From NCBI GenBank assembly GCA_036563805.1, contig DATCLS010000018.1, positions 1-29,905 on the forward strand: a stretch of 29,905 bases of DNA, written 5' to 3'. Numbering within the stretch: the first letter of the stretch is position 1; every line of letters starts with the position of its first letter. This stretch comes from DATCLS01 sp036563805. GTDB lineage: Bacteria > Actinomycetota > Acidimicrobiia > Acidimicrobiales > VFJN01. This document shows positions 1 to 6,936 of the stretch, in pieces. The notes under the pieces are model-generated. The model was not told the origin of the DNA and searched no databases. It saw nothing but the letters and a program-made list of their open reading frames with translations. A program made the position numbers and the translations under genes.

Positions 1-137
1 AAGCAGGTCCCCCCAAGCTTGTTCTTCTCCACCAACGCGATGTTCAACCCGGCGCTCGCGCCATACAGCGCCGCCGCATAACCACCGGGGCCGCCGCCAA
101 TGACGACGACATCGAAATGCTCGGCCGTCGGGACCAC
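1..137 (-). CDS. lpdA: Dihydrolipoamide dehydrogenase, N-terminal part (runs off the left edge)
   Basis: Only the first roughly 45 residues are inside the window; the gene continues to the left. The visible part reads FDVVVIGGGPGGYAAAL, the dinucleotide-binding GxGxxG fold of flavoprotein disulfide reductases, followed by VEKNKLGGTC, which leads into the GGTCLNxGC redox-disulfide region of E3 subunits. The family takes electrons from dihydrolipoyl groups of 2-oxoacid dehydrogenase complexes to NAD+ using FAD. I place the start at a GTG at 137 because GGAG lies directly before it; an in-frame TTG at 143 is the alternative, and neither has well-spaced ribosome-binding sequence. Related flavoproteins such as mycothione reductase share this N-terminus, so the E3 assignment is likely but not certain. 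Confidence 0.85.
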   Translation of the reverse strand, partial: MVPTAEHFDVVVIGGGPGGYAAALYGASAGLNIALVEKNKLGGTC

Positions 138-236
138 CTCCAAAGAGTCAGCAGGCCGTTGCCCCGCCGACTCTACCGGTCCGGCACGCAGGGCCGTTCC
201 GCCTGCACGCGGCGCACGAGTAGGTTGATGACCGCT

Positions 237-326
237 ATGAGCACCCGGCGCCTCATCGTCGCGGCTCTCGCCTGCGGCCTGGCCATCCTCATCGCCTTCT
301 CGGTCCAGCTGGTCGTCGCCCGCTAG
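237..326 (+). CDS. Small single-pass membrane peptide (29 aa)
   Basis: A 29-codon frame with a short basic N-terminus (MSTRR) followed by about 22 hydrophobic residues (LIVAALACGLAILIAFSVQL), ending VVAR. This is the layout of a single-pass membrane peptide. An in-frame ATG at 228 would add three residues. I prefer 237 because a TAGGTT hexamer at 221-226 lies 10 nt before it, the same leaderless arrangement seen before several other genes here. It sits between the divergent lpdA and the serine hydrolase gene. I do not recognise a family. It could also be a chance frame in the intergenic region, since high-GC DNA gives hydrophobic Ala/Leu/Val-rich frames easily. Confidence 0.45.
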   Translation: MSTRRLIVAALACGLAILIAFSVQLVVAR

Positions 327-461
327 CGCCGCCCCGCTCGCCCTCTCCCCGCGCCGCCGTCCCCCGAGCGGCGGGTCCCTCGGGCCCCTCCCGGACGGCG
401 GCCACCTCCCCCGAACGACGACGGCTTCCCCGAACCGCGGGCAGCGGGCCGTCGCCGCCGC

Positions 462-467
462 TACGGT
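462..467 (+). promoter_or_regulatory. Putative -10 hexamer TACGGT of the serine hydrolase gene
   Basis: TACGGT fits the actinobacterial TAnnnT -10 pattern and ends 10 nt before the ATG at 478. No Shine-Dalgarno sequence precedes that ATG, so the transcript is probably leaderless or nearly so. The identical hexamer occurs before the gene at 6937. Confidence 0.4.
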
Positions 468-477
468 TCGCTGGATC

Positions 478-1896
478 ATGCCCGGCCTGGCCGCCTTCCG
501 ATCCCACCTCGGAACGCTCCTCGCCGAGCAGGCTGGCTCGCTCCGCCTACCCGGGGCGGTGTGCGGCGTCCTGCTCGACGGCGAGACGGTCATAGCCACC
601 CACGGCCTGGCCAACGTGGCCACCGGCGTCGAGGTCACCGCCGACACGCTGTTCCAGATCGGGTCGCTGTCGAAGCTGTACACGACCACTCTGGTCCTCC
701 AGGCCCACAGCGCCGGCGTGCTGGCCCTCGACGAGCCGGTCCGCTCCCAGCTGCAGGAGTTCTCGGTCGGCGACCCCGGCGCCACGCTCGAGATCACCCC
801 CCGCCACCTGCTGACCCACACGAGCGGCATCGCCGGCGACCACCTGCTCGACACGGGGGCCAACGACGACGCCCTCCAGCGCTACGTGGCCACGCTGGCC
901 GCGCTGGGGCAGGCCCACGCCCCCGACGAGAGCTACAGCTTCTGCAACACCGGCTTCGGCGTGCTGGGCCGGATGATCGAGGTGTGCACGGGCGGCACGT
1001 TCGACCGGTCGCTGCGCCGCCGCCTGACCCGGCCGCTCGGCTGCACGACCACGCTGATGCTGCCCCAGCACCTGCTGCTGCGGCGGGTGGCCGTCGGCCA
1101 CGTCCAGCGCCCGGGCGAGGAGCCGACCCGCCAGCCCCGGTGGACGCTGACCCGGGCCAACGGGCCGATGGGCGGCATCGTGGCCACGGCCGAGGACGTG
1201 CTCACGTTCGCCCGGATGCACCTCGAGTCCGGCGTGGCCGTCGACGGTACCGAGATCGTGCCGCCGGCCGCGGTCGAGCTGATGGCCGAGCCGCACCTCG
1301 ACACGCCCATCCCGGGCGAGCGGCAGGCGCTGGGCTGGACGGTCTGGCAGTGGGGCGACGCCACCTGCCTGGGCCAAGACGCCGACACGTTCGGGCAGCG
1401 GGCGTTCCTGCGGGTGGTGCCGTCCCGGGGCTTCGCCCTCGTGCTGCTGACCAACAGCCCGCTGGGCGCGACCTTGGCCCGCGGCCTGGTCCCCCGCGTG
1501 GCCGCCGACCTGCTCGACCTCGACGCCACGCCCGCCCTGGCCGGCCCGGGGACGTCGGGCGCCGCCGGCGCGGCGGCCGCCGACCCCGGGGCACCCCTCC
1601 CGGACGCCGAGCGGTTCGCCGGGACCTACGCCCGCCTCCACCAACGGATCGTCGTGGCGGCCGACCCCGAGGGGCCCACGCTGACCGCCACGATCGAGCC
1701 GTCGGGCGTCCTGGCCAAGCTCGGGTCGCGCCACGCCGAGGTGCGTCTCCGGCCGCTCGACCCCGAGCGAGGGGTTTTCGCCCTGACCGACCCGGCCACC
1801 GGGGTGGACGAGCTGGCCGTGTTCGACCGGGGCGACGGCACCGACCCCTGCCGGACGCTCCACCTCGACGGCCGGCTCCACCGCCGCTGGACCTGA
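478..1896 (+). CDS. Serine hydrolase of the beta-lactamase / D-alanyl-D-alanine carboxypeptidase fold with degenerate motifs
   Basis: 472 residues. Residues about 20-345 match the class C beta-lactamase fold (PF00144): S63-L-S-K66 is the SxxK nucleophile motif, LLTHTSGI is the usual block before the second motif, and residues about 330-345 (GFALVLLTNSP) are the typical last strand. The YxN motif is altered: in ESYSFCNTGFGVLG the catalytic Tyr position is Phe155 (F-C-N). The third motif, usually H/K-x-G, reads G-Q-D-A. The last ~110 residues form an extra beta-rich tail as in many family members. With no signal peptide it is probably cytoplasmic. The family includes esterases, peptidases and non-catalytic members, and with the serine and lysine kept but the Tyr and third motif lost, activity is uncertain. 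Confidence 0.85.
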   Translation: MPGLAAFRSHLGTLLAEQAGSLRLPGAVCGVLLDGETVIATHGLANVATGVEVTADTLFQIGSLSKLYTTTLVLQAHSAGVLALDEPVRSQLQEFSVGDPGATLEITPRHLLTHTSGIAGDHLLDTGANDDALQRYVATLAALGQAHAPDESYSFCNTGFGVLGRMIEVCTGGTFDRSLRRRLTRPLGCTTTLMLPQHLLLRRVAVGHVQRPGEEPTRQPRWTLTRANGPMGGIVATAEDVLTFARMHLESGVAVDGTEIVPPAAVELMAEPHLDTPIPGERQALGWTVWQWGDATCLGQDADTFGQRAFLRVVPSRGFALVLLTNSPLGATLARGLVPRVAADLLDLDATPALAGPGTSGAAGAAAADPGAPLPDAERFAGTYARLHQRIVVAADPEGPTLTATIEPSGVLAKLGSRHAEVRLRPLDPERGVFALTDPATGVDELAVFDRGDGTDPCRTLHLDGRLHRRWT

Positions 1897-1899
1897 TCG

Positions 1900-1999
1900 G
1901 CCGGGCGGCGGCGGGGCCGACGCGGGAGAGCAGGATCAGCGGGTCAGTCGAGCACGGGAGGCCAAGGACCGGCTCGCCCGCTCCTGGCCGCCGCCCGGC
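1900..1999. terminator. Long-range inverted repeat between convergent genes
   Basis: GCCGGGCGGCGGC at 1900-1912 is the exact reverse complement of GCCGCCGCCCGGC at 1987-1999. The pair lies in the 130-nt gap between the convergent serine hydrolase gene and the ABC permease gene. It could help terminate transcription from both sides, but the 74-nt loop is long and there is no T-tract, so this is a weak call. Confidence 0.25.
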
Positions 2000-2026
2000 G
2001 GGCCGGCGTGCCGATCGTGTACACGC

Positions 2027-2833
2027 TCACCGGGCGCTCGTGCGCTTGTACTGGCGCACCGCCAGCGGGGCGAACACGGCGATGATCAGCACGACCCAGA
2101 TGAGCGTGTACAGCGCCGCGTGCTGGAGCGGCCAGGCGCTCGGCTCGGGGGTCCCCTCCGGGATGTTGCCGAACAGCTCGCGGGACGCCTGGGTCACCGA
2201 CGACACCGGGTTCCACTCCGCCACCGTCCGCAGTGCCGTGGGCAGGTTGTCGGACGGCACGAACGTGTTGGCGATGAACGTCAGCGGGAACAGCACCATG
2301 AACGACGCCTGGTTGATCACCTCGACGCTCGGCACCAGCAGCCCGATGTAGGCCATGAGCCACGACACCGCATAGGCGAACAGCAGGAGCACGGCGTAGC
2401 CGGCGATGGCCTCGAGGATCGAGCCCCGGATGCGCCAGCCCACCACCAGCCCGGTGATCGACATGATGGCGATCGACAGGACGTTGTAGATGACGTCGCT
2501 GCCGGTCCGCCCGACCAGCACGGCCGACCGCGACATGGGCAGCGACTTGAACCGGTTGATGATGCCCTTCTGCATGTCCTCGGCCAGGCCGGCGCCGGTC
2601 CAGGTGGCCCCGAACAGCACAGTCTGGGCGAAGATGCCGGCGATCAGGAACTCGCGGTAGCCGCTGCCGCCCGGCACGCTGATCGAGTCGCCGAACACGT
2701 ACGCGAACAGCAGCACGAACATGATCGGCGACATCAGCACGAAGACGAGCACCTCGGGCACCCGGACGATCTTGATGACGTTGCGCTTGGCGACGACCGC
2801 CCCGTCGGACAGGGCGGCGACGATCGAGCTCAT
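2027..2833 (-). CDS. ABC-2 type transporter permease, DrrB-like
   Basis: 268 residues with about six hydrophobic segments (for example VLVFVLMSPIMFVLLFAYVFG near the start and TLIWVVLIIAVFAPLAV at the end), the usual layout of ABC-2 permeases. The block SGYREFLIAGIFAQTVLFG followed by EDMQKGIINRFKSLPMSR is typical of the DrrB/daunorubicin-resistance permease family, which exports hydrophobic compounds or lipids with a DrrA-type ATPase. The start ATG at 2833 follows GAGGAGG by about 7 nt and overlaps the ATPase stop by one base (TGATG), so the two are translationally coupled and very likely form one transporter. The substrate cannot be told from the sequence. Confidence 0.9.
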   Translation of the reverse strand: MSSIVAALSDGAVVAKRNVIKIVRVPEVLVFVLMSPIMFVLLFAYVFGDSISVPGGSGYREFLIAGIFAQTVLFGATWTGAGLAEDMQKGIINRFKSLPMSRSAVLVGRTGSDVIYNVLSIAIMSITGLVVGWRIRGSILEAIAGYAVLLLFAYAVSWLMAYIGLLVPSVEVINQASFMVLFPLTFIANTFVPSDNLPTALRTVAEWNPVSSVTQASRELFGNIPEGTPEPSAWPLQHAALYTLIWVVLIIAVFAPLAVRQYKRTSAR

Positions 2834-3897
2834 CAGAGCGCCTCCTCGGGGGCGTCGCTGGGGGTCGGCGGGGTGAGCGGGGCGACGGCGACCGCATCGT
2901 CGTCGCAGGGGTCGTTGGCGACGGACTCGCCGGCGCGGCTCCCGTCGCCGTCGCCGTTGGCCTCGGCCTTGTGGCCGGTCAGGGTCAGGAACACGTCGTC
3001 GAGCGTGGGCCGGCGGAGGCCGACGTCGCGGACGTCGACCGCTACCGTGTCGAGGTCGGCCAGGACCTCGCGCAGCGCCTTGGGCCCACCCCGGGTGGGG
3101 GCGAGGACCCGCCCGACGTTGCGGTCGACCTGGAGGTCGCCGCAGGCGTAGGGCCGGAGCACGTCGCTGACCCGCTCCACGTGCTCGGCCGACGTGACCA
3201 CCTCGATGCGCTCGCCGCCGACCTGCTGCTTGAGGTCGTCGGCCGTGCCGTGGGCGATGGCCCGGCCGTGGTCGACGACCAGGATGTCGTCGGCCAGCTG
3301 GTCGGCCTCCTCCAGGTACTGGGTGGTGAGGAGCAGGGTCGTGCCCCGCGCCACCAGCTCGCGGATCAGCGCCCACAGGTCGAGGCGGCTGCGGGGGTCG
3401 AGGCCGGTGGTCGGCTCGTCGAGGAACAGCACGGGTGGCTCGGCCACGAGGGCGCCGGCCAGGTCGAGGCGGCGACGCATGCCGCCGGAGTAGGTCTTGA
3501 CGGGCCGGTTGGCGGCGTCGGTGAGCGAGAACCGCTCGAGCAGCTCGGTGGCGCGCCGCCGCGACCGCGTGCGGCCCAGGTGGTAGAGCCGGCCGATCAT
3601 GTCGAGGTTCTCGAAGCCGGTCAGGGCCTCGTCGACCGCGGCGTACTGGCCGGACAGGCCGATGCGCTCGCGGACCTGGCCGGGCTGGGTGCGGACGTCG
3701 GCTCCGGCCACCATCGCGGTCCCCTCGTCGGGCTCCAGCAGCGTGGTCAGGATCGACACCGCGGTCGTCTTGCCCGCGCCGTTCGGCCCGAGCAGGCCGA
3801 GCACCGTCCCTTCGGGGACGGCGAGGTCGAGCCCGTCGAGGGCCACCACGTCACCGAAGCGCTTCACCAGGCCCTCGGCCCGGACGATCTCGTTCAC
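2833..3897 (-). CDS. ABC transporter ATPase, DrrA family
   Basis: 354 residues from a GTG at 3897, chosen because AGAGG lies about 8 nt upstream; an in-frame ATG at 3954 would add 19 residues with no homologous look. Visible motifs: Walker A GPNGAGKTT (37-45), Q-loop LSGQYAAVD, signature YSGGM (136-140), Walker B LFLDEP (157-162), and TTQYLEEAD, in which Gln replaces the switch His as is usual in the DrrA family. The C-terminal ~100 residues include the DrrA-type tail (TLDDVFLTLTGHKAE), then an acidic low-complexity end. It powers the coupled permease; together they should export a drug-like or lipid substrate across the membrane. Confidence 0.93.
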   Translation of the reverse strand: MNEIVRAEGLVKRFGDVVALDGLDLAVPEGTVLGLLGPNGAGKTTAVSILTTLLEPDEGTAMVAGADVRTQPGQVRERIGLSGQYAAVDEALTGFENLDMIGRLYHLGRTRSRRRATELLERFSLTDAANRPVKTYSGGMRRRLDLAGALVAEPPVLFLDEPTTGLDPRSRLDLWALIRELVARGTTLLLTTQYLEEADQLADDILVVDHGRAIAHGTADDLKQQVGGERIEVVTSAEHVERVSDVLRPYACGDLQVDRNVGRVLAPTRGGPKALREVLADLDTVAVDVRDVGLRRPTLDDVFLTLTGHKAEANGDGDGSRAGESVANDPCDDDAVAVAPLTPPTPSDAPEEAL

Positions 3898-4044
3898 AGT
3901 GATACCTCTGTCGGGGACATGCAGAGTCAGACGGCCCGGGGCGCGCGAACTCATCGGACCATCGTGGGCCCTGGCCGTGCGCGCTCCCCTCGGGGCGGCG
4001 CACGATACCGACGGGCGGGCGCGAGACCGAGCGCTTTTCCGTCG

Positions 4045-4740
4045 TCAGGACGCCGCGCCGTCAGCCCCCGAGCGCTCGGTGAGGATCTCGCGCACCTCGT
4101 CCATGCTCTCGTCGGTCGCCAGGACCAGCACCTCGTCGCCCGGCAACAGGCGCGTGTCGCCCCGGGGCACGATCACCCGGTCGTGGCGGAGCACGGCCAC
4201 GCACGTCGAGTCGCGGGGGAAGTCGAGCTCGGCCAGCTCGCGGTCGGCCGCCGGGCTGCCGGTGGCCAGCGTGACCTCGATGAGGCTGGCCCGCCCGCCC
4301 TCGAACGACAGGAGGCGGACCAGCGAGCCGACGCTGACGGCCTCCTCCACCAGGGCGGTGAGCAGGTGCGGCGTCGACACGGCGACGTCGACGCCCCAGT
4401 TCTCGTTGAACAGCCACTCGTTCTTCGGGTTGTTGACCCGGGCCACGACGCGGGGCACGGCGAACTCCTGCTTGGCCAACAGGCTGATCACCAGGTTGTC
4501 CTCGTCGTCGCCGGTGACGGCGGCCACGACGTCGGCGGTCTCCAGCCCGATGGCGCGCAGGCTCGTCACCTCGCAGGCGTCGCCGGCGTGCCAGCCCACG
4601 TTGGGCGGCTCCCCGTTGGCCCGGGCCCGCTCGACCCGCGCCACGTCCTGCTCGAGGATGTCGACCGTGTGGCCGGCCTGCTGGAGCTCGTCGGCGATGA
4701 ACGTGCCGACGGCCCCGCCCCCGGCGATGACGACCTTCAT
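4045..4740 (-). CDS. TrkA-family potassium channel/transport regulator (second of a pair)
   Basis: 231 residues. Residues 1-~130 form a Rossmann TrkA_N (RCK) domain: MKVVIAGGGAVGTFIADEL is the NAD(H)-binding loop, followed by ILEQD, the acidic residue at the end of strand 2, and GDACEVTSLRAIGLETADVVAAVTGDDEDNL in the usual order. The rest is a TrkA_C (RCK_C) domain ending LLPGDEVLVLATDESMDEV. Such proteins bind nucleotides in the cytoplasm and gate K+ uptake systems. It overlaps the upstream TrkA gene by 4 nt (ATGA) and has no ribosome-binding site of its own, so it depends on coupling. The pair matches the mycobacterial ceoB/ceoC arrangement. No Trk/Ktr membrane subunit lies in the window. 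Confidence 0.92.
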   Translation of the reverse strand: MKVVIAGGGAVGTFIADELQQAGHTVDILEQDVARVERARANGEPPNVGWHAGDACEVTSLRAIGLETADVVAAVTGDDEDNLVISLLAKQEFAVPRVVARVNNPKNEWLFNENWGVDVAVSTPHLLTALVEEAVSVGSLVRLLSFEGGRASLIEVTLATGSPAADRELAELDFPRDSTCVAVLRHDRVIVPRGDTRLLPGDEVLVLATDESMDEVREILTERSGADGAAS

Positions 4741-5399
4741 CGGGCGGCGGCCGACCCGGCCAGGTGCTTGTCGACGTCTTCGACGTGGCCGACGGCGACG
4801 GCCAGGTAGACGACGTCGCCGTCCTGGGTCACGAGGTCGGGGGTGGCGATCTGCGCCGTGCCCATGCGCGCCACCGCCACCGACCGGGCGACGCCGGGCA
4901 GCTCGATCTCGGCCAGGGGCCGGCCGGCCCAGTTGGGCGCCACCGGCCGCTCGATGAGCACGACCCGGGCGCTGGGGTCGATCCAGTCGGGCTCGGCGGT
5001 GTCCGGCAGCAGGCGCCGCAGCACCCGGTCGATGCTCCACTGGACGGTGGCGATGGTGGGGATGCCGAGGCGCTCGTAGATCACGGCCCGCCGGGGGTCG
5101 TAGATGCGGGCGACGACCCGCTCGAGGCCGAAGGTCTCGCGGGCGACCCGGGCCGTCACGATGTTGGAGTTGTCGCCGCTCGTGACCGCGGCCAGCGCGC
5201 CTGCCTCGCGGATGCCGGCCTCCTCCAGCCGGTCGCGGTCGAAGCCGACGCCGACGACCCGGCGCCCGGTGAAGCCCTCGTCCAGCCGGCGGAACGCCGT
5301 CGGGTCCTTGTCCACGACGGCGACGGAGTGCCCGCGGCCCTCGATGATGCTGGCCAGGCCGGACCCGACCCGGCCGCAGCCGACGATCACCACGTGCAT
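4737..5399 (-). CDS. TrkA-family potassium channel/transport regulator (first of a pair)
   Basis: 220 residues. The N-terminal Rossmann domain starts MHVVIVGCGRVGSGLASIIEG, with the acidic strand-2 end VVDKD, then GVGFDRDRLEEAGI and AVTSGDNSNI, all in TrkA_N order. The C-terminal part (about 140-215) is a TrkA_C domain ending DGDVVYLAVAVGHVEDVDK. It resembles the partner gene but is not a close copy. Transcription is probably leaderless: TACCGT (5408-5413 on the minus strand) ends 8 nt before the ATG and there is no Shine-Dalgarno. The pair probably senses NAD(H) or nucleotides and controls a potassium uptake protein encoded elsewhere. Confidence 0.92.
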   Translation of the reverse strand: MHVVIVGCGRVGSGLASIIEGRGHSVAVVDKDPTAFRRLDEGFTGRRVVGVGFDRDRLEEAGIREAGALAAVTSGDNSNIVTARVARETFGLERVVARIYDPRRAVIYERLGIPTIATVQWSIDRVLRRLLPDTAEPDWIDPSARVVLIERPVAPNWAGRPLAEIELPGVARSVAVARMGTAQIATPDLVTQDGDVVYLAVAVGHVEDVDKHLAGSAAAR

Positions 5400-5407
5400 G
5401 GCTGGCG

Positions 5408-5413
5408 ACGGTA
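5408..5413 (-). promoter_or_regulatory. Putative -10 hexamer TACCGT of the TrkA operon
   Basis: Read on the minus strand this is TACCGT, 8 nt upstream of the ATG at 5399, with no ribosome-binding sequence in between. It fits the TAnnnT rule of a leaderless actinobacterial promoter. Confidence 0.4.
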
Positions 5414-5459
5414 GTGCACCGCCCCTCGTTCCCCCAGGATCGGCTGCCTGTCGGGGGTC

Positions 5460-5465
5460 TTGACA
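5460..5465 (+). promoter_or_regulatory. Putative -35 element TTGACA upstream of the ferredoxin-bacterioferritin genes
   Basis: A consensus TTGACA on the plus strand. The matching -10 would fall inside the palindrome pair at 5479-5506, where no strong TATAAT-like hexamer is seen at 17 nt spacing. The element is suggestive only. Confidence 0.3.
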
Positions 5466-5478
5466 CCACCCACCGGTT

Positions 5479-5506
5479 GTAAGGCATGCTTACCCAGGCA
5501 TGGGTA
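5479..5506. promoter_or_regulatory. Two overlapping palindromes upstream of the bacterioferritin pair (candidate metal-regulator operator)
   Basis: The first palindrome is GTAAG-GCATG-CTTAC (5479-5493), with exact 5-bp arms. The second is TACCCA-GGCA-TGGGTA (5491-5506), with exact 6-bp arms, sharing three bases with the first. They lie just downstream of a TTGACA and about 90 nt before the ferredoxin start, in the divergent gap with the TrkA operon. Iron-storage genes are commonly controlled by DtxR/IdeR-type repressors or activators that bind such sites. The bases are not a clear match to the IdeR consensus, so the regulator is inferred from context only. Confidence 0.45.
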
Positions 5507-5594
5507 GGTATGTTGCCGACCGGGAACAGGCCCTCCCGAGGCACCGAGCCTCGGGGTCGGCCCCGTGGGTCGGCACCGGGTCGGAGGGCGTCCC

Positions 5595-5783
5595 GTGATC
5601 GTCTGCCATTGCGAGGTCGTCAACGACCGGGCCATCAAAGCCGAGGTCGCCAGGGGAGCGGCGACCGAGGACGAGATCGGCGAGCGCTGCGGCGCCGGCA
5701 CGCACTGTGGGTCGTGCCGACCTACGATCTGTGCGCTCCTCGCCGCGCTCACCGCCGGGGAGCAGGAACAGCCGGCCGCCTGA
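5595..5783 (+). CDS. bfd: Bacterioferritin-associated ferredoxin-like [2Fe-2S] protein
   Basis: 62 residues from a GTG at 5595, chosen because GGAGGG lies 6 nt upstream and the protein then begins VIVCHCEVVND as in the family. The BFD [2Fe-2S] fold needs C-x-C near the N-terminus and C-x2-C later: here C4-H-C6 and C38-G-S-C41 are present, with a further Cys at 32 and 46. In bacteria where it is studied, Bfd passes electrons to bacterioferritin to release stored iron. It directly precedes the bacterioferritin gene in the same direction, about 67 nt away, which supports the same role here. Similar domains are also found on NirB-type enzymes, but the length shows this is a free-standing protein. 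Confidence 0.87.
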   Translation: MIVCHCEVVNDRAIKAEVARGAATEDEIGERCGAGTHCGSCRPTICALLAALTAGEQEQPAA

Positions 5784-5850
5784 CCCCTGACGCTCCCCGA
5801 CCTCTCGGGCAGGTGACCGGCACGGTCACGACCCGGAGAAGACCATCCCC

Positions 5851-6319
<469 letters not shown>

Positions 6320-6321
<2 letters not shown>

Positions 6322-6341
6322 CGGTCGCCCCGCCGACCGTC
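6320..6341 (+). terminator. Hairpin overlapping the bacterioferritin stop codon
   Basis: GACGGTCG (6320-6327) pairs exactly with CGACCGTC (6334-6341) across a 6-nt loop. It begins within the stop codon of the bacterioferritin gene. No T-tract follows, which is common for terminators in high-GC actinobacteria. Confidence 0.45.
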
Positions 6342-6362
6342 GGATCCGGCGGACACCGGGGC

Positions 6363-6439
6363 GCCCAGCCGGGTCCGGCCCGCTCGCGCCGGAGCCCGTC
6401 CGCCCCGGACCCGGCTGGGCTCGCGCGGACGGGCTCCGG
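6363..6439. repeat. Two interlocked inverted repeats in the convergent bfr-mscL gap
   Basis: Arm A (6363-6378) is an exact 16-bp reverse complement of arm A' (6405-6420). Arm B (6389-6403) is an exact 15-bp reverse complement of arm B' (6425-6439). The order A-B-A'-B' means the two stems cannot form as simple nested or sequential hairpins: in RNA they would make a pseudoknot or two mutually exclusive hairpins. The element fills the gap between the convergent bacterioferritin and mscL genes, so a bidirectional terminator is the plain explanation. Confidence 0.6.
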
Positions 6440-6465
6440 GGCGGGCGTCCCCGCCCACCGCGGGA

Positions 6466-6879
6466 CTACAGCTGGCGCTGGCGGCCGTCGCCCTGGGCGC
6501 GGAGCAGGTCCCGGATCTCGGTGAGCAGGACCGCCTCGTCGCTCGGCGGCGACGGCGGCTCGGGCTCCATGCCGCGGGCCCGGCGCTCGTTGAGAATGTT
6601 GATCGGCTTCACGATCAGGAAGAACACGGCGGCGGCGATCGCCAGGAACTGGATGGCGGCGTTGATGACGAGGCCGTAGCGGAAGACGCTGTCGTTGACC
6701 GTGAAGGTCATGTCGCTGAAGTCCTTGCTGAAGATCATGCCGACGAGCGGCGTGATCAGACCCTCGACGATGGCGTTCACGATCGCCCCGAACGCGGCGC
6801 CGATGACGACCGCAACCGCCAGGTCGATCACGTTGCCTCGCGAGATGAACTCCTTGAACTCCTTGATCGGACCTGGCAT
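6466..6879 (-). CDS. mscL: Large-conductance mechanosensitive channel MscL
   Basis: 137 residues, normal for MscL. The N-terminal amphipathic helix MPGPIKEFKEFISRGN is followed by the pore helix TM1 (VIDLAVAVVIGAAFGAIVNAIV) with the small residues that pack the gate, a periplasmic loop, TM2 (about 74-93, INAAIQFLAIAAAVFFLIV) and a cytoplasmic helix ending in an acidic and basic tail. The channel opens under membrane tension to release solutes after osmotic downshift. The ATG at 6879 is preceded by AGGAG at about 6 nt. It stands alone on the minus strand. Confidence 0.97.
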   Translation of the reverse strand: MPGPIKEFKEFISRGNVIDLAVAVVIGAAFGAIVNAIVEGLITPLVGMIFSKDFSDMTFTVNDSVFRYGLVINAAIQFLAIAAAVFFLIVKPINILNERRARGMEPEPPSPPSDEAVLLTEIRDLLRAQGDGRQRQL

Positions 6880-6923
6880 GGACGGCTCCTATCACGTGTT
6901 CGGTGAGGGCCCGCGTCAGGCCG

Positions 6924-6929
6924 TACGGT
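6924..6929 (+). promoter_or_regulatory. Putative -10 hexamer TACGGT of the epimerase-phosphatase pair
   Basis: TACGGT ends 7 nt before the ATG at 6937, and no Shine-Dalgarno is present. The spacing would put the transcription start at or next to the start codon. The same hexamer precedes the gene at 478. Confidence 0.45.
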
Positions 6930-6936
6930 ACTGCGC

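Noticed and set aside
547..1881. Long open frame antisense to the serine hydrolase gene (444 codons)
   Set aside because: It is a shadow of the real gene: high GC keeps stop codons rare in other frames. The translation is low in complexity, rich in Gly, Arg and Val, with no domain, whereas the plus frame has clear motifs.
5479..5506. Calling the palindromes a standard IdeR box
   Set aside because: The bases do not fit the TTAGGTTAGGCTAACCTAA consensus well. Only a general metal-regulator site can be proposed from context.
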